Assembly (NCBI GenBank): GCA_964398355.1
Contig: CAYNMM010000082.1
Span: forward strand, 1-64,000
Reading direction: 5' to 3'
Length of the DNA stretch: 64,000 nt
From: WFZT01 sp964398355
Lineage (GTDB): Bacteria > Hydrothermota > Hydrothermia > B15-G9 > WFZT01
Under the pieces are notes generated by a model. The model was not told the origin of the DNA, made no database searches, and saw only the letters and a program-made list of their open reading frames with translations. A program made the translations under genes and the position numbers. Below, piece by piece: positions 17,368-26,500 of this stretch; the stretch's first letter is position 1, and each line of letters opens with the position of its first letter.

Positions 17368-18891
17368 ATGGATCCCGGGAAGATTGTATTAACTGGCATG
17401 ATGTGCAGTGGCAAAACCACTGTGGGTAAACTACTTTCAAAAATTCTCGGTTGGACTTTTATTGATACGGATTATTTAATTGAGAAAAAGGTTGGCAGGA
17501 AAATTCCACATATTTTTGAAATAGACGGAGAGAGAGTATTTAGACAGTATGAAAAAGAAGTTATTTCAGAAGTAGTGCGTCTAAAAAATGTAGTCATTGC
17601 AACAGGTGGTGGGGCTGTCCTTGATGAGGAAAACTTTAGATTATTACAGAAAGATTCGCTGATGGTGTATCTGCATGCAACAACAGATGAACTTGTGAAA
17701 AGGTGTAAAAAACAAGCATATTTGAGACCACTTCTTAAAGCAGATGCAGAAAAAAATATCAAATCAATTCTCAAGAAGAGAGAATCGATTTACTCACAGG
17801 TTCCGATTCATGTAAAGACTGATAGAATAAAACCAGAACTGATAGCTCAGAGGATTCTGTATTATATTGATTTTAAGGATAAAATGAGAATTGATGGTAT
17901 TGAGAATATCTTTGTAGAACCTGGGGGGATCACGAAGATCCCGGGATTTGTGGAAGGCAGACGGATTTTTGTTATTCAAAAAAAAGTGTGGAAGATTTTT
18001 AGAGATCTATTCAGAGGCGAGGATGTTGTAATTATCCCTGATGGTGATATAGCTAAAGGGATGGGGGTTGCAAAAAAATTATATAAATCTTTGATGAAAT
18101 CAGGTATAGATAGGGATGGAACTCTTGTGTCTGTAGGTGGTGGAGCGGCTTCAGACCTTGGAGGATTTGTCGCTTCGACTTACAAGAGAGGGATCAGGTT
18201 TGTAAATGTTCCCACGACTTTACTTTCTCAGGTAGATGCTGGAATAGGAGGCAAAAATGCATTGAATTTTGGAGGAGTAAAAAATGTTATTGGAACATTT
18301 TACCACCCACTCAGAGTCTACATTGATCCTTTGACCTTGATTTCTCTCGATTCACGCGCGTACAGGCAGGGATTTGCAGAGATCATAAAATCTGCCATCA
18401 TCGGGGATCCTCCCCTCATTGATTTTCTTGAAAAACACACAGAAGAATTACTCAACAAGAATATCCCCCTACTTTCTCAGGTCATTTATAGAACTGTTAA
18501 GATTAAGATGAATATTGTTAAAGATGATTTTGAAGAAAGATCAGGTAGAAGAAAACTACTTAATCTCGGACATACATTCGGACATGCCTATGAAGTTTCT
18601 CTGGGTATTTATCATGGAGAAGCCGTGGCACTTGGCCTTGTTAAATCTCTTGAAATAGGGATGAAACTCGGATTCACTGACCAGAGATTTGCGAGCAGGA
18701 TCATAACCCTTCTTGATAAGTTTAAATTGCTGAATAAACTATCAGATGTAGAAAGTCTTGATCGAGATTTACTGGCTGAAAAAATTGCCCACGATAAAAA
18801 GATGAAAGACGGAAAAATTGATTTCGTGATCCCGGTGTCACCGGGCAAAGTTATTATCAAGTCTCTGACCATAAATGAAATTTTTGCCTGA
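17368..18891 (+). CDS. aroKB: shikimate kinase - 3-dehydroquinate synthase fusion
   Basis: A 507-residue fusion of two shikimate-pathway enzymes. Residues about 1-165 are AroK, with P-loop TGMMCSGKTTVGK (9-21), DTD near 36 and GGGA near 85. Residues about 175-507 are AroB, with VSVGGGAASDLGGF, PTTLLSQVDAGIGGK and a metal-binding His in LGHTFGHAYE. AroB makes 3-dehydroquinate, the substrate of AroQ encoded next; AroK acts two steps later. The ATG at 17368 is two nt after the purB stop; an earlier in-frame ATG inside purB is less likely. Such fusions occur in Thermotoga and some other bacteria. Confidence 0.93.
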   Translation: MDPGKIVLTGMMCSGKTTVGKLLSKILGWTFIDTDYLIEKKVGRKIPHIFEIDGERVFRQYEKEVISEVVRLKNVVIATGGGAVLDEENFRLLQKDSLMVYLHATTDELVKRCKKQAYLRPLLKADAEKNIKSILKKRESIYSQVPIHVKTDRIKPELIAQRILYYIDFKDKMRIDGIENIFVEPGGITKIPGFVEGRRIFVIQKKVWKIFRDLFRGEDVVIIPDGDIAKGMGVAKKLYKSLMKSGIDRDGTLVSVGGGAASDLGGFVASTYKRGIRFVNVPTTLLSQVDAGIGGKNALNFGGVKNVIGTFYHPLRVYIDPLTLISLDSRAYRQGFAEIIKSAIIGDPPLIDFLEKHTEELLNKNIPLLSQVIYRTVKIKMNIVKDDFEERSGRRKLLNLGHTFGHAYEVSLGIYHGEAVALGLVKSLEIGMKLGFTDQRFASRIITLLDKFKLLNKLSDVESLDRDLLAEKIAHDKKMKDGKIDFVIPVSPGKVIIKSLTINEIFA

Positions 18892-18903
18892 TAGGAGGTT
18901 CTC

Positions 18904-19335
18904 ATGAAAATTGCCGTCATAAATGGGCCGAATTTAAATCTTCTCGGGGAAAGGGAACCTGAGATTTATGGAAATATGACACTCGAGGACCTGAAAAAGA
19001 TGCTAATGGAAGCTGCTGAAGGGAAAGGAGTGGAAATTGAATTTTTTCAATCAAATAGTGAGGGAGAAATTGTAAGTTTTATCCACAAAGTTATTGGTAA
19101 AGCACACGGGTTGATTATAAATCCAGGTGCATATTCTCACTACAGCATTGCCATATTTGATGCGCTTAAAGCCTTTCCTGGTAAAATTGTAGAAGTCCAT
19201 ATAAGCAACATATTTGCCAGAGAAAATTTTCGGCAGAATCTTGTTACTGCGAAGGCAGCAGATGCCGTAATAGCTGGTATGGGATTTGACTCTTACGTTT
19301 TTGCACTTTTTTATTTGCTTGATGAACTTTCCTGA
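18904..19335 (+). CDS. aroQ: type II 3-dehydroquinate dehydratase
   Basis: Dehydrates 3-dehydroquinate to 3-dehydroshikimate. The 143-residue type II form shows INGPNLNLLGEREPEIYG at the N-terminus (catalytic Arg and Tyr), QSNSEGEIV near 50, INPGAYSHYSIA near 78 and EVHISNIFARE near 100. GGAGG lies just before the ATG, 12 nt after aroKB. Its last 25 nt overlap the convergent Ppx/GppA gene. With aroKB it provides three contiguous pathway activities; aroE, aroA and aroC are not here. Confidence 0.95.
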   Translation: MKIAVINGPNLNLLGEREPEIYGNMTLEDLKKMLMEAAEGKGVEIEFFQSNSEGEIVSFIHKVIGKAHGLIINPGAYSHYSIAIFDALKAFPGKIVEVHISNIFARENFRQNLVTAKAADAVIAGMGFDSYVFALFYLLDELS

Positions 19336-20228
19336 CAACTTTTGAGAATTGCGTGTCTGAATCCTCTGTCACTCACTATGAGCTCATTTATCCCGGATAA
19401 TCGTAAAATGGAAAGGACGATTATCAAACCCGGGATGATCAACTCAGCCCTTTCCGGCTGAAGCCCCGCTATTATTTTTCTGTACTCTATTGGTTGTGAA
19501 GCCAGGATTTTAAGTATGTTTATAATCTCATTGACTTGAACTTTTAGACCATGTACTTTATTTCTATCGTATTCCCTTAGTCCCAATTTAATTGCGGCGA
19601 GATTTGTGACTGTTCCGCCAATTCCGACTATAACCTCCGCATCTAAAAGAGGAAAGGATTTTGAAAGTATATTCATGGTTAACTTTTCCAACTTTTTTAA
19701 TTGGTCTTCAGATACTGGTTTTCTAAAATCAATTTTTGAAGTTTCGAGGAGTGTTAAGGCGCCTAAATTAATACTCTTCAGATACGCCGGATTTCCATTT
19801 TCCCCCACGATGATCTCTGTACTTTTACCACCTACATCAAAAACTTCAATATTTTGTTTCTGGATTTGCAGACTCGATATTGCGGCTTCAAAAGATAGTT
19901 GCGCTTCCTCTTTACCACTTAAAACTTTAATATTTAATCCGCATTTTTCCTTAACTTTCAAAAGAAAGACGTCCCTATTTTTTGCCATTCTCAGGGCCAT
20001 TGTACCGACAGCTATTATTTTTTCGGCACCATGTTCGATGGCGAGTTTATAGAATTTACAAGTTGCATTTACTGTTCTTTCCATGGCTTCTGGCCGGAGA
20101 TATGAGGATTCACCAAGTCCTTCACCAAGTTTTGTAACCCTATCGAGATCAAGGATTATCCTCCCCTCATCATCAGATACAGTTAATAGTACAGAATTCG
20201 ACCCAATATCAATTACAGCACATTTCAT
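19311..20228 (-). CDS. Ppx/GppA-family phosphatase (ASKHA domain only)
   Basis: Exopolyphosphatase or guanosine pentaphosphate phosphatase family, which removes terminal phosphate from polyphosphate or pppGpp. The 305-residue protein contains just the two-lobed ASKHA core: AVIDIGSNSVLL (phosphate 1), DVGGKSTEII near 138 and a glycine-rich GIGGTVTNLAA near 205. The HD-like C-terminal domain of long Ppx proteins is absent, as in short GppA-type members. Substrate cannot be told from sequence. It has no Shine-Dalgarno; a TAAAAT -10 lies 8 nt before the ATG. Its 3' end overlaps aroQ by 25 nt. Confidence 0.88.
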   Translation of the reverse strand: MKCAVIDIGSNSVLLTVSDDEGRIILDLDRVTKLGEGLGESSYLRPEAMERTVNATCKFYKLAIEHGAEKIIAVGTMALRMAKNRDVFLLKVKEKCGLNIKVLSGKEEAQLSFEAAISSLQIQKQNIEVFDVGGKSTEIIVGENGNPAYLKSINLGALTLLETSKIDFRKPVSEDQLKKLEKLTMNILSKSFPLLDAEVIVGIGGTVTNLAAIKLGLREYDRNKVHGLKVQVNEIINILKILASQPIEYRKIIAGLQPERAELIIPGLIIVLSILRLSGINELIVSDRGFRHAILKSCQESSSSK

Positions 20229-20236
20229 TGAGATTA

Positions 20237-20266
20237 ATTTTAATAGCTGGACTTATTATCTTTCCA
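20237..20266 (-). promoter_or_regulatory. possible leaderless promoter of the Ppx/GppA gene
   Basis: On the minus strand TAAAAT (20242-20237) is 8 nt before the ATG; TGGAAA (20266-20261) is an 18-nt-spaced, weak -35. Confidence 0.35.
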
Positions 20267-20443
20267 TTAATCTTTGGAGAATTTTTGAAAAATTTTATTT
20301 TCGACGGGGAATTTCCTCTTCATCCTGCTTATTCGAATAAGTAATTACATATTTATTCCACCCTCCCACGCCTTATTGTTTTTAAAATGGGATTTGAAAA
20401 AACGGTTATTTTCCAAAATATCTCCTCACCCCCTCATTAACCA

Positions 20444-20472
20444 TTGAAATAGCAAGATCTTGAAGTCATAAT
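20444..20472 (+). promoter_or_regulatory. promoter of DprA-like gene, leaderless on GTG
   Basis: TTGAAA (20444-20449) and CATAAT (20467-20472) with a 17-nt spacer. The -10 ends 6 nt before the GTG at 20479; no Shine-Dalgarno is present. Confidence 0.5.
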
Positions 20473-20478
20473 TTTTAG

Positions 20479-21285
20479 GTGACGGATCTTGAACATTTTC
20501 TTGTACTTTTGCATAGTGTTCCAGGGATTAGAGATAGAACAATTTATAAAATCCTCAAGTTCCTTTATTTTGAAGGAATTTCCCCAACACGTTTCCTTGA
20601 ATTTGATGAAAACACTTACCAAAAAAGAGTTGGACTTTCTCGTGTATCTTCATCCGTACTCGCTAATAATCTTGTAAAGTTACTGGATAATACCCAAAAG
20701 CTCGTTGACAAAATGGAGGAGAGGGGGTTCAAAGTACTTTCCATTTTTGAAGAAAGTTATCCATCAAAATTGAAAAAATACATGGAAAGCCCTCCACCGA
20801 TACTATACATCCGTGGTGATATAAAATTGTTAAGTGAGGAATTGCTTGCTCTTTTTAATTCACGTAACAGTAGGATTGCTTGTAATAAACTGGCTATAAA
20901 AGTGGCCAAAAGATTCGGTAACGCAGTAATTACTGGTCTTTATGGTAAGAATTATTCTTTCAGAGATTACATTGAATCAAAACTTATTGGGATTTCCGAC
21001 AGGGGAATTTTACAAATTTCAAAGAAAAAGCTTGATAGATTTGATCTGGTAGTTACATTCTCCGGCCTGGATGATATGGGGACCCCCTCATCTATGGTTT
21101 ACAGAGACAGAATGATAATGTCTCTTGGAGATATTATTGTCGGTTTATGCATAAGAGAAGGTGGGAATATGGTAGATCTGTTTAAAAAGGCCCTCAAAAT
21201 GGGTAAGAAGGTGTTTGTTCTTGAAAACGAAATTGGTGGAAATATAGAATTACTGAAACTCGGCATAAGGCCTTTAAAAATATAG
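20479..21285 (+). CDS. divergent DprA/Smf-like protein
   Basis: A 268-residue protein laid out like DprA: an N-terminal helix-hairpin-helix region (HSVPGIRDRTIYKILKFL), the hinge sequence VLSIFEESYPSKLKKYMESP near 90, PPPILYIRGD near 105, then a Rossmann-like part with YRDRMIMSLGDIIVGLCIRE and a final KKVFVLENE strand. The hallmark GSR, SGxAxGID and AH motifs that bind DNA/RecA in DprA are eroded (FNSRNSR, ITGLYGKN). It may be a degenerate or repurposed homolog rather than a competence DNA-processing protein. The start is a GTG without ribosome site. exbB follows from its own promoter. Confidence 0.7.
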   Translation: MTDLEHFLVLLHSVPGIRDRTIYKILKFLYFEGISPTRFLEFDENTYQKRVGLSRVSSSVLANNLVKLLDNTQKLVDKMEERGFKVLSIFEESYPSKLKKYMESPPPILYIRGDIKLLSEELLALFNSRNSRIACNKLAIKVAKRFGNAVITGLYGKNYSFRDYIESKLIGISDRGILQISKKKLDRFDLVVTFSGLDDMGTPSSMVYRDRMIMSLGDIIVGLCIREGGNMVDLFKKALKMGKKVFVLENEIGGNIELLKLGIRPLKI

Positions 21286-21293
21286 TTTTTAGC

Positions 21294-21322
21294 TTGACAA
21301 TTGGGTTTTATGAATTTAAAAT
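21294..21322 (+). promoter_or_regulatory. strong promoter of exbB-exbD-exbD
   Basis: TTGACA (21294-21299), 17-nt spacer, TAAAAT (21317-21322); a leader of about 30 nt with AAGGAGG precedes exbB. Confidence 0.7.
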
Positions 21323-21360
21323 GGACTATTGCGAAAAACAAAACTCAAGGAGGTTAGATA

Positions 21361-21999
21361 ATGCAAGGACTTGTTGAATATTTCAATAAGGGCGGTTCAA
21401 TGATGTGGTTACTCCTCATCCTGGCTATACTTGGAACCGTAATCATCATAGAGAGAATCATCACATTGCTCATTAAAGCAAGCACTAACCCAAGAAAACT
21501 TGTGGAAAAAGTCAAGACATTAATAGAAGAAGATGGCATTGATGCCGCAGTTGAATATTTGCAGAAAAATAAAAAGCCTATTGCAAAAGTTTTGCTTGCA
21601 GGACTTGAGAAAGTTCATAGGGGGAGAACAGTTGTTGAGGAAGCTATGGCAGCAAAAGCTTCCGCAGAAATGGGTTTTCTTGACAGAGGCATGATCTATC
21701 TTTCAGCAACAGCGACCCTTGCACCAATTATCGGATTCTTGGGAACTGTTACTGGAATGATCAAAGCATTCCAGGCTATAGCACTTGCTGGTGAGGTGGA
21801 GCCAACACTGGTGGCTTCGGGTATTTCTGAAGCATTGATTACAACGGCTTCAGGTCTTTTAATAGCAGCTCCAGTATCTCTTTTTTATGCAATTTTCCAG
21901 TCAAAAATTAATGGATATTCCAGGGCAACTGAAGAAGCTGCCAACGAACTTATTGAGTATTTACTCGAAAAAGAATATATTAAAGAAGAAAAAGCCTGA
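21361..21999 (+). CDS. exbB: MotA/TolQ/ExbB proton channel protein
   Basis: Inner-membrane subunit of the ExbB-ExbD motor that uses proton-motive force to energise TonB. The 212-residue protein has three predicted membrane helices: about 14-36 (MMWLLLILAILGTVIIIERI), 113-140 (LSATATLAPIIGFLGTVTGM) and 160-185. The TAPLxGLxGTVxGMI-like family signature is clear. AAGGAGG precedes the ATG. It heads a cluster with two exbD genes, tonB and a receptor, which fixes the role as Ton rather than Tol or flagellar. Confidence 0.94.
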   Translation: MQGLVEYFNKGGSMMWLLLILAILGTVIIIERIITLLIKASTNPRKLVEKVKTLIEEDGIDAAVEYLQKNKKPIAKVLLAGLEKVHRGRTVVEEAMAAKASAEMGFLDRGMIYLSATATLAPIIGFLGTVTGMIKAFQAIALAGEVEPTLVASGISEALITTASGLLIAAPVSLFYAIFQSKINGYSRATEEAANELIEYLLEKEYIKEEKA

Positions 22000-22013
22000 G
22001 GGAGGTAATAAAA

Positions 22014-22433
22014 TTGGCAATCTTTAGAAAAAGCAGGCCTCCTGAAGAAGCTGAAATCCCGACTGCTTCCATGGCAGATATAGCATTCCTGCTGATCATT
22101 TTTTTCATGACTACCACAATATTTGCAAGAGATAAAGGTCTTAAACTTGTCTTGCCTGAGAAAACAACTGAAATTGTTAAAATAAAATCAAAAAACATTA
22201 TAAAAATCTCTATCAATGATCAGGGGCAAATATTTGTAGGAGATAAACAGGTCACACTTGATCAAATCCAGCCTATTCTGAAAGAGAGACTTGCGAAGAA
22301 CCCCAAGCTGATAATTCTGATTAAGACACACGAGAAGGCACCTTACGATCGGATGATTCAGGTCTTTGACCAGGTGAAACAGGTGCCAGAAGCCAAAAGA
22401 GTGGCTCTCGGTATGATAAAAGCCGGAGGTTAG
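22014..22433 (+). CDS. exbD: ExbD/TolR-family protein, first copy
   Basis: 139 residues: a short cytoplasmic N-terminus, one membrane helix (about 23-42) that starts with the essential Asp in TASMADIAFLLIIFFM, and a periplasmic C-terminal domain. Partner of ExbB in the proton-driven motor. It starts with TTG after GGGAGG, 14 nt downstream of exbB; no ATG fits. A second, divergent exbD follows 5 nt later, so the motor may use a heteromeric ExbD pair. Confidence 0.92.
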   Translation: MAIFRKSRPPEEAEIPTASMADIAFLLIIFFMTTTIFARDKGLKLVLPEKTTEIVKIKSKNIIKISINDQGQIFVGDKQVTLDQIQPILKERLAKNPKLIILIKTHEKAPYDRMIQVFDQVKQVPEAKRVALGMIKAGG

Positions 22434-22438
22434 AAGAG

Positions 22439-22849
22439 ATGAAAATCGAACGGAAAAGAGAAATGAAAGTTAATATTCCCACTGCTTCAATGTCAGATAT
22501 TGCTTTCCTGCTCCTTATCTTCTTTATGGTAACGACTGTCTTTAGAAAGGAAATCGGCCTAAAAGTTATCCTGCCAACCGCTAAAACGACCGAGCGCTTG
22601 ATTAAGCAAAGGGACCTTGCTCATATCTATATTGATAAGGATGGTAGAATATCTGTCGATGATAAGATTGTTACACCAGAACAGGTGAAAGTAGCGTTTA
22701 AGATTAAACTTGCTGAGAACCCCTCAACGATTGCTTATATAAAAGCTGATAAAAGGGTCGAGTATAAATATGTAAATGAGGTAATGGACGCCCTACGAGA
22801 TGCTCAGGCTTTCAGAGTGGTATTTGCTACCCTTTATCCCAAGAAATAA
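22439..22849 (+). CDS. exbD: ExbD/TolR-family protein, second copy
   Basis: 136 residues with the same architecture as the upstream copy: the membrane helix begins with the proton-carrying Asp in TASMSDIAFLLLIFFM (about 16-31), then a periplasmic domain with HIYIDKDGRISVDDK. The two copies share the helix but diverge outside it, so they are an old duplication. Paired exbD genes with one exbB are common in Bacteroidota-like organisms. A promoter for tonB begins 6 nt after its stop. Confidence 0.92.
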   Translation: MKIERKREMKVNIPTASMSDIAFLLLIFFMVTTVFRKEIGLKVILPTAKTTERLIKQRDLAHIYIDKDGRISVDDKIVTPEQVKVAFKIKLAENPSTIAYIKADKRVEYKYVNEVMDALRDAQAFRVVFATLYPKK

Positions 22850-22854
22850 ATAGG

Positions 22855-22884
22855 TTGACAATTAAGTTTGACGGAATATATATA
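22855..22884 (+). promoter_or_regulatory. promoter of tonB and downstream genes
   Basis: TTGACA (22855-22860) followed by the alternating TATATATA run at 22877-22884 (spacer 16-18 nt). It lies between exbD and tonB, so tonB and the receptor may be transcribed separately from exbBD. Confidence 0.6.
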
Positions 22885-22912
22885 CATTAACGAATCCATG
22901 TGAGGTGATTCT

Positions 22913-23563
22913 ATGAGTGAGAAAGAAAAAAAGAACCTATCCCTTGAGGATGAGTATGGCACAAATGTTTTGCTATCCTTGGGGATAGCACTTGCCTTAT
23001 TTATAGCAATTTTCGCCGGGATTAAAAAAGTTGAAGTAAGCCCTTATAAGCCAAAATCTGAAGTTACAACGATAGTTGAGGAAATAAATACGCAGGTGGA
23101 AGAGTTGAAAGAACCTCCTCCACCACCTAAACCTAAATTGCCCGTTGAAATTAAGGAGTCAAATGAAGTTTCTGATGAAGAGGAGAATCAGCAGGAAGAG
23201 CAGGAAATAGATTTTTCTCCAACAACTACATTTAATGAGCTTGAGGCACCACCTCCGCCAAAAGTGGAGAAGACGTATGAGTTTTTCGCTGTCGAAGTTA
23301 AGCCAAAGGTAGTGAAACAGGTTGAACCTCAGTATCCTGATCTTGCGAGGAAAGCCGGGATTGAAGGTAGAGTATTTGTTAAGGTACTTGTAAACGAACA
23401 GGGGAGAGTAGATTCAGTTGTAGTTCTTAAAGCCACAAATCCAATTTTTATTAAACCAGCAATTGCGGCAGCTAAACAATTTGTTTTCACTCCTGGCAGG
23501 CAGAGGGATAAACCCGTAAAGGTCTGGGTGGCAATACCTTTTATCTTTAAACTTGAACAGTGA
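22913..23563 (+). CDS. tonB: energy transducer TonB
   Basis: Periplasm-spanning protein linking ExbBD to outer-membrane receptors. 216 residues: a charged cytoplasmic N-terminus, one membrane helix (about 20-38, LLSLGIALALFIAIFAGI), a proline-rich spacer with two short runs (KEPPPPPKPKLP, EAPPPPKVEK) separated by a Glu-rich stretch, and a C-terminal TonB domain (about 130-216) with VKQVEPQYPDLARKAGIEG and FVFTPGRQRDKPVKVWVAIP. The spacer is short compared with enterobacterial TonB. GGTG lies before the ATG. The receptor gene follows 24 nt later. Confidence 0.94.
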   Translation: MSEKEKKNLSLEDEYGTNVLLSLGIALALFIAIFAGIKKVEVSPYKPKSEVTTIVEEINTQVEELKEPPPPPKPKLPVEIKESNEVSDEEENQQEEQEIDFSPTTTFNELEAPPPPKVEKTYEFFAVEVKPKVVKQVEPQYPDLARKAGIEGRVFVKVLVNEQGRVDSVVVLKATNPIFIKPAIAAAKQFVFTPGRQRDKPVKVWVAIPFIFKLEQ

Positions 23564-23587
23564 TGAGAAAAATAGGAGGTATGTAAT

Positions 23588-26500
23588 ATGCCCGTTAAAA
23601 AGTTAGTGGGAGTAATCTTGGCGTTAGGTGTGTTGTTTCAGCTTAATGCTGGAACAACGGGAAAAATAATGGGGAGAGTAATTGACGCAAAAACGAAGGA
23701 GCCCCTCCCCGCTGCAAATGTAATGATTGAAGGTACTAATATGGGAGCAGCTACAGATGTAGATGGTTACTATGTAATTCTAAATGTTCCCCCTGGTACA
23801 TATACTCTTAAAGTTACATATCTGGGCTACAAAGAAAAAATCATTGAAGGTGTCCAGGTTAATATTGATAGAACAACTGAAGTTAATATTGAAATGGAGC
23901 CTGCTGTCTTGAAAACCAAAGAGGTGGTTGTTAAAGCTAAGAGACCGATAATTAAGAAAGACGTTACAGCAAGTGTAAATATTATCAGTAGTAAAGACAT
24001 TAGCAATATTCCAGCTGTTAATAACGTTCAGCAAGTTGTAGCTCAGCAGGCAGGTGTTATTCTGGGTAGAGGAGGAGATTTACATATTAGAGGTGGTAGA
24101 CAGGATGAGGTCGTATATATCATCGATGGTGTTGTAGTTAGGGATCCTTATGGAGGAGCAACTTTTGGGGCAGTTCCATTGCTATCACTTGAAGAGACTG
24201 AAATTAGTAAAGGTGGATTTGATGTTGATCAGGGATCAGCAGCGTCCGGTGCCATTTCAATTGTTACAAAAGAGGGACGTGATAAATATGCGATTAATCT
24301 GGCTTTAACAACACATGACTTTTCATTCCTCGGAGATAAGGGATATGCATTTTTTGATAGAAATATTGGAGATCCCTATCTGGATTTTCTAACAGGAAAG
24401 AATCTTGATCTCACTTCCCTGGAAAATAGACATAGAGATCAGATGAAAAGGCTGGAATTCTCGTTCAGTGGGCCTTTTATCCCTTCTTATAGAAAAGGTC
24501 CCAAATTTTTCGTCTCAGGAGATATAACTTACGATAAAGGAAGATTCCCTGTATCCAATGACCCAGATTGGTATAATAAGAGTTATACTTATCAGTGGAA
24601 GTTTACGTTCCCTTATAAATCCATAAAGCTTTTCTATAGCGGTTTTCGTAGAACGAGACATGATGGTGGAGGGTATAGCGCAACATGGAGGTTGGCTCTT
24701 GATCACCAGACATATTATGATGAGGAGCTAATGCAACATGTATTTGGAATTAATTATTTGATCACGCAGAGATCCTATCTGGAAGTTAGAGTGGGATTGT
24801 TCAAGGATTATTTCTTGTATAATGATAAAGAGGATGTTGATGGCGATGGTGTAGATGACTTTGCTGATCGTGATAAAGATGGATTCATAGAGATTGATAA
24901 AAGTTATTTTGTAGATTCTCTTGGTAATTTTAGACGGGACATTCTTGATTCTCTATATCCTGGCTGGGAAGATCACGGGTCTTATGTTGAAGTTCCATAT
25001 TATTGGTGGGAATCCAGAGTTGAGCAATTGTATCCTTCATTTGGTACCGGTCCTTCATGGTGGTCCAATGATTCGACAGGTCGCTATGCCCCTTATAACC
25101 ACTTTGGTTGGGGGACAAGAGTACGTGTAGATATTTATGTTTTAGCTCTTGATAATGGTGACACAATTGCAATGATTAACAATAACTATTACACATTTCC
25201 GCTCAATGATTTACCAAATCTAACACCTTATGTCCCACCTGATCCGACATGGACTACTGATTCAATTTCTGCTCATGTAGTTGATACAGTCCTTTTTGTC
25301 GGAAACCAGTATATGCCGTTCAATTACGTATGGGATAGAAGTCAGTGGTATGAGGGTGAGAGTAAGTCTTTCAGTGTGAATGTAAGGTATACAAATCAGA
25401 TCACAAGGCATCACGAAATCCTGGCTGGCGTTGAATACAAGAGGAATGATATCGTTAGAGTAGGTGCTGATTACGCCAGTGGGGGGAATGTTTATTTAAC
25501 ACTCACAAATCCATGGTACACAATAAGGAATAGATTTCCTCAGGATACGGCATACAATTTCTTGAAATGGTATAGAGATCACAAGATTTATCCTTGGACT
25601 TTCGCTGCCTACTTGAGAGATAAGATAGAGATCGAAGGGATGGTTGCAAAGGTGGGGTTTAGATTTGATTACTTTAATCCGGATGGCTGGGTTATAAGCG
25701 ATACTGCTAATCCTTTTATGAGTGATCCTGAATGGGGTAATTTAGGGATTAAAATGATGAGAGATCCTAAGAAGGCATCTCCTAAATGGTATATTAGTCC
25801 AAGGATCGGTGTGTCCCATCCAATATCTGATAGAGATCTCTTACATTTCACTTATGGCCATTATTTCCAGATCCCCACGTTTAATACTATGATTAGAGAT
25901 TTTGCATTTTCCGGTGCTTTCCCAATAATTGGAAATTCTGATATCGATCCAGAGAAAATAGTCTCTTATGAATTCGGTGTTAAGCACGCTTTCACTGACA
26001 ATTTCGCTATTGATGTGACAGCATACTACAAAGATATCCGTGACTGGGTTAGAATAAAACAGTTTAGTTATGGAATATCAGCAAACTACTCAACTTATGT
26101 AAATGAAGATTACGGTTCATCCAGAGGAATAGAATTACAGATTTTGAAGAGACCTGGTGGTCGTTATCTCCCTAACATAGGAGTAAATATTAATTACACC
26201 TTCCAGGTTGCTCGTGGAAGTTTCTCAAGTCCCAGAAACGCTTATGACTGGATGTGGAGAGGCTATCCTTTACCCACACATGAATCACCACTTGATTGGG
26301 ATGAAAGACACCATGTAACAGCTACTGTAATGTATCTGGTAGGTAATAATGGCATACTGGGTGGGAGACTGAGGAACTTTGGTGTAATACTTCATTATCT
26401 ATATGGAAGTGGATTCCCGTATACACCACCAATCAGGACAGAAAGGGATGCAGTGGAAAAGATAAATTCTGAGAGACTGCCAGCATATTCACGCACTGAT

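Noticed and set aside
24826..24900. Dockerin-type cellulosome module in the TonB receptor
   Set aside because: Only the DxDxDG loop is similar; the segment lies inside a barrel protein and lacks a duplicated dockerin fold.
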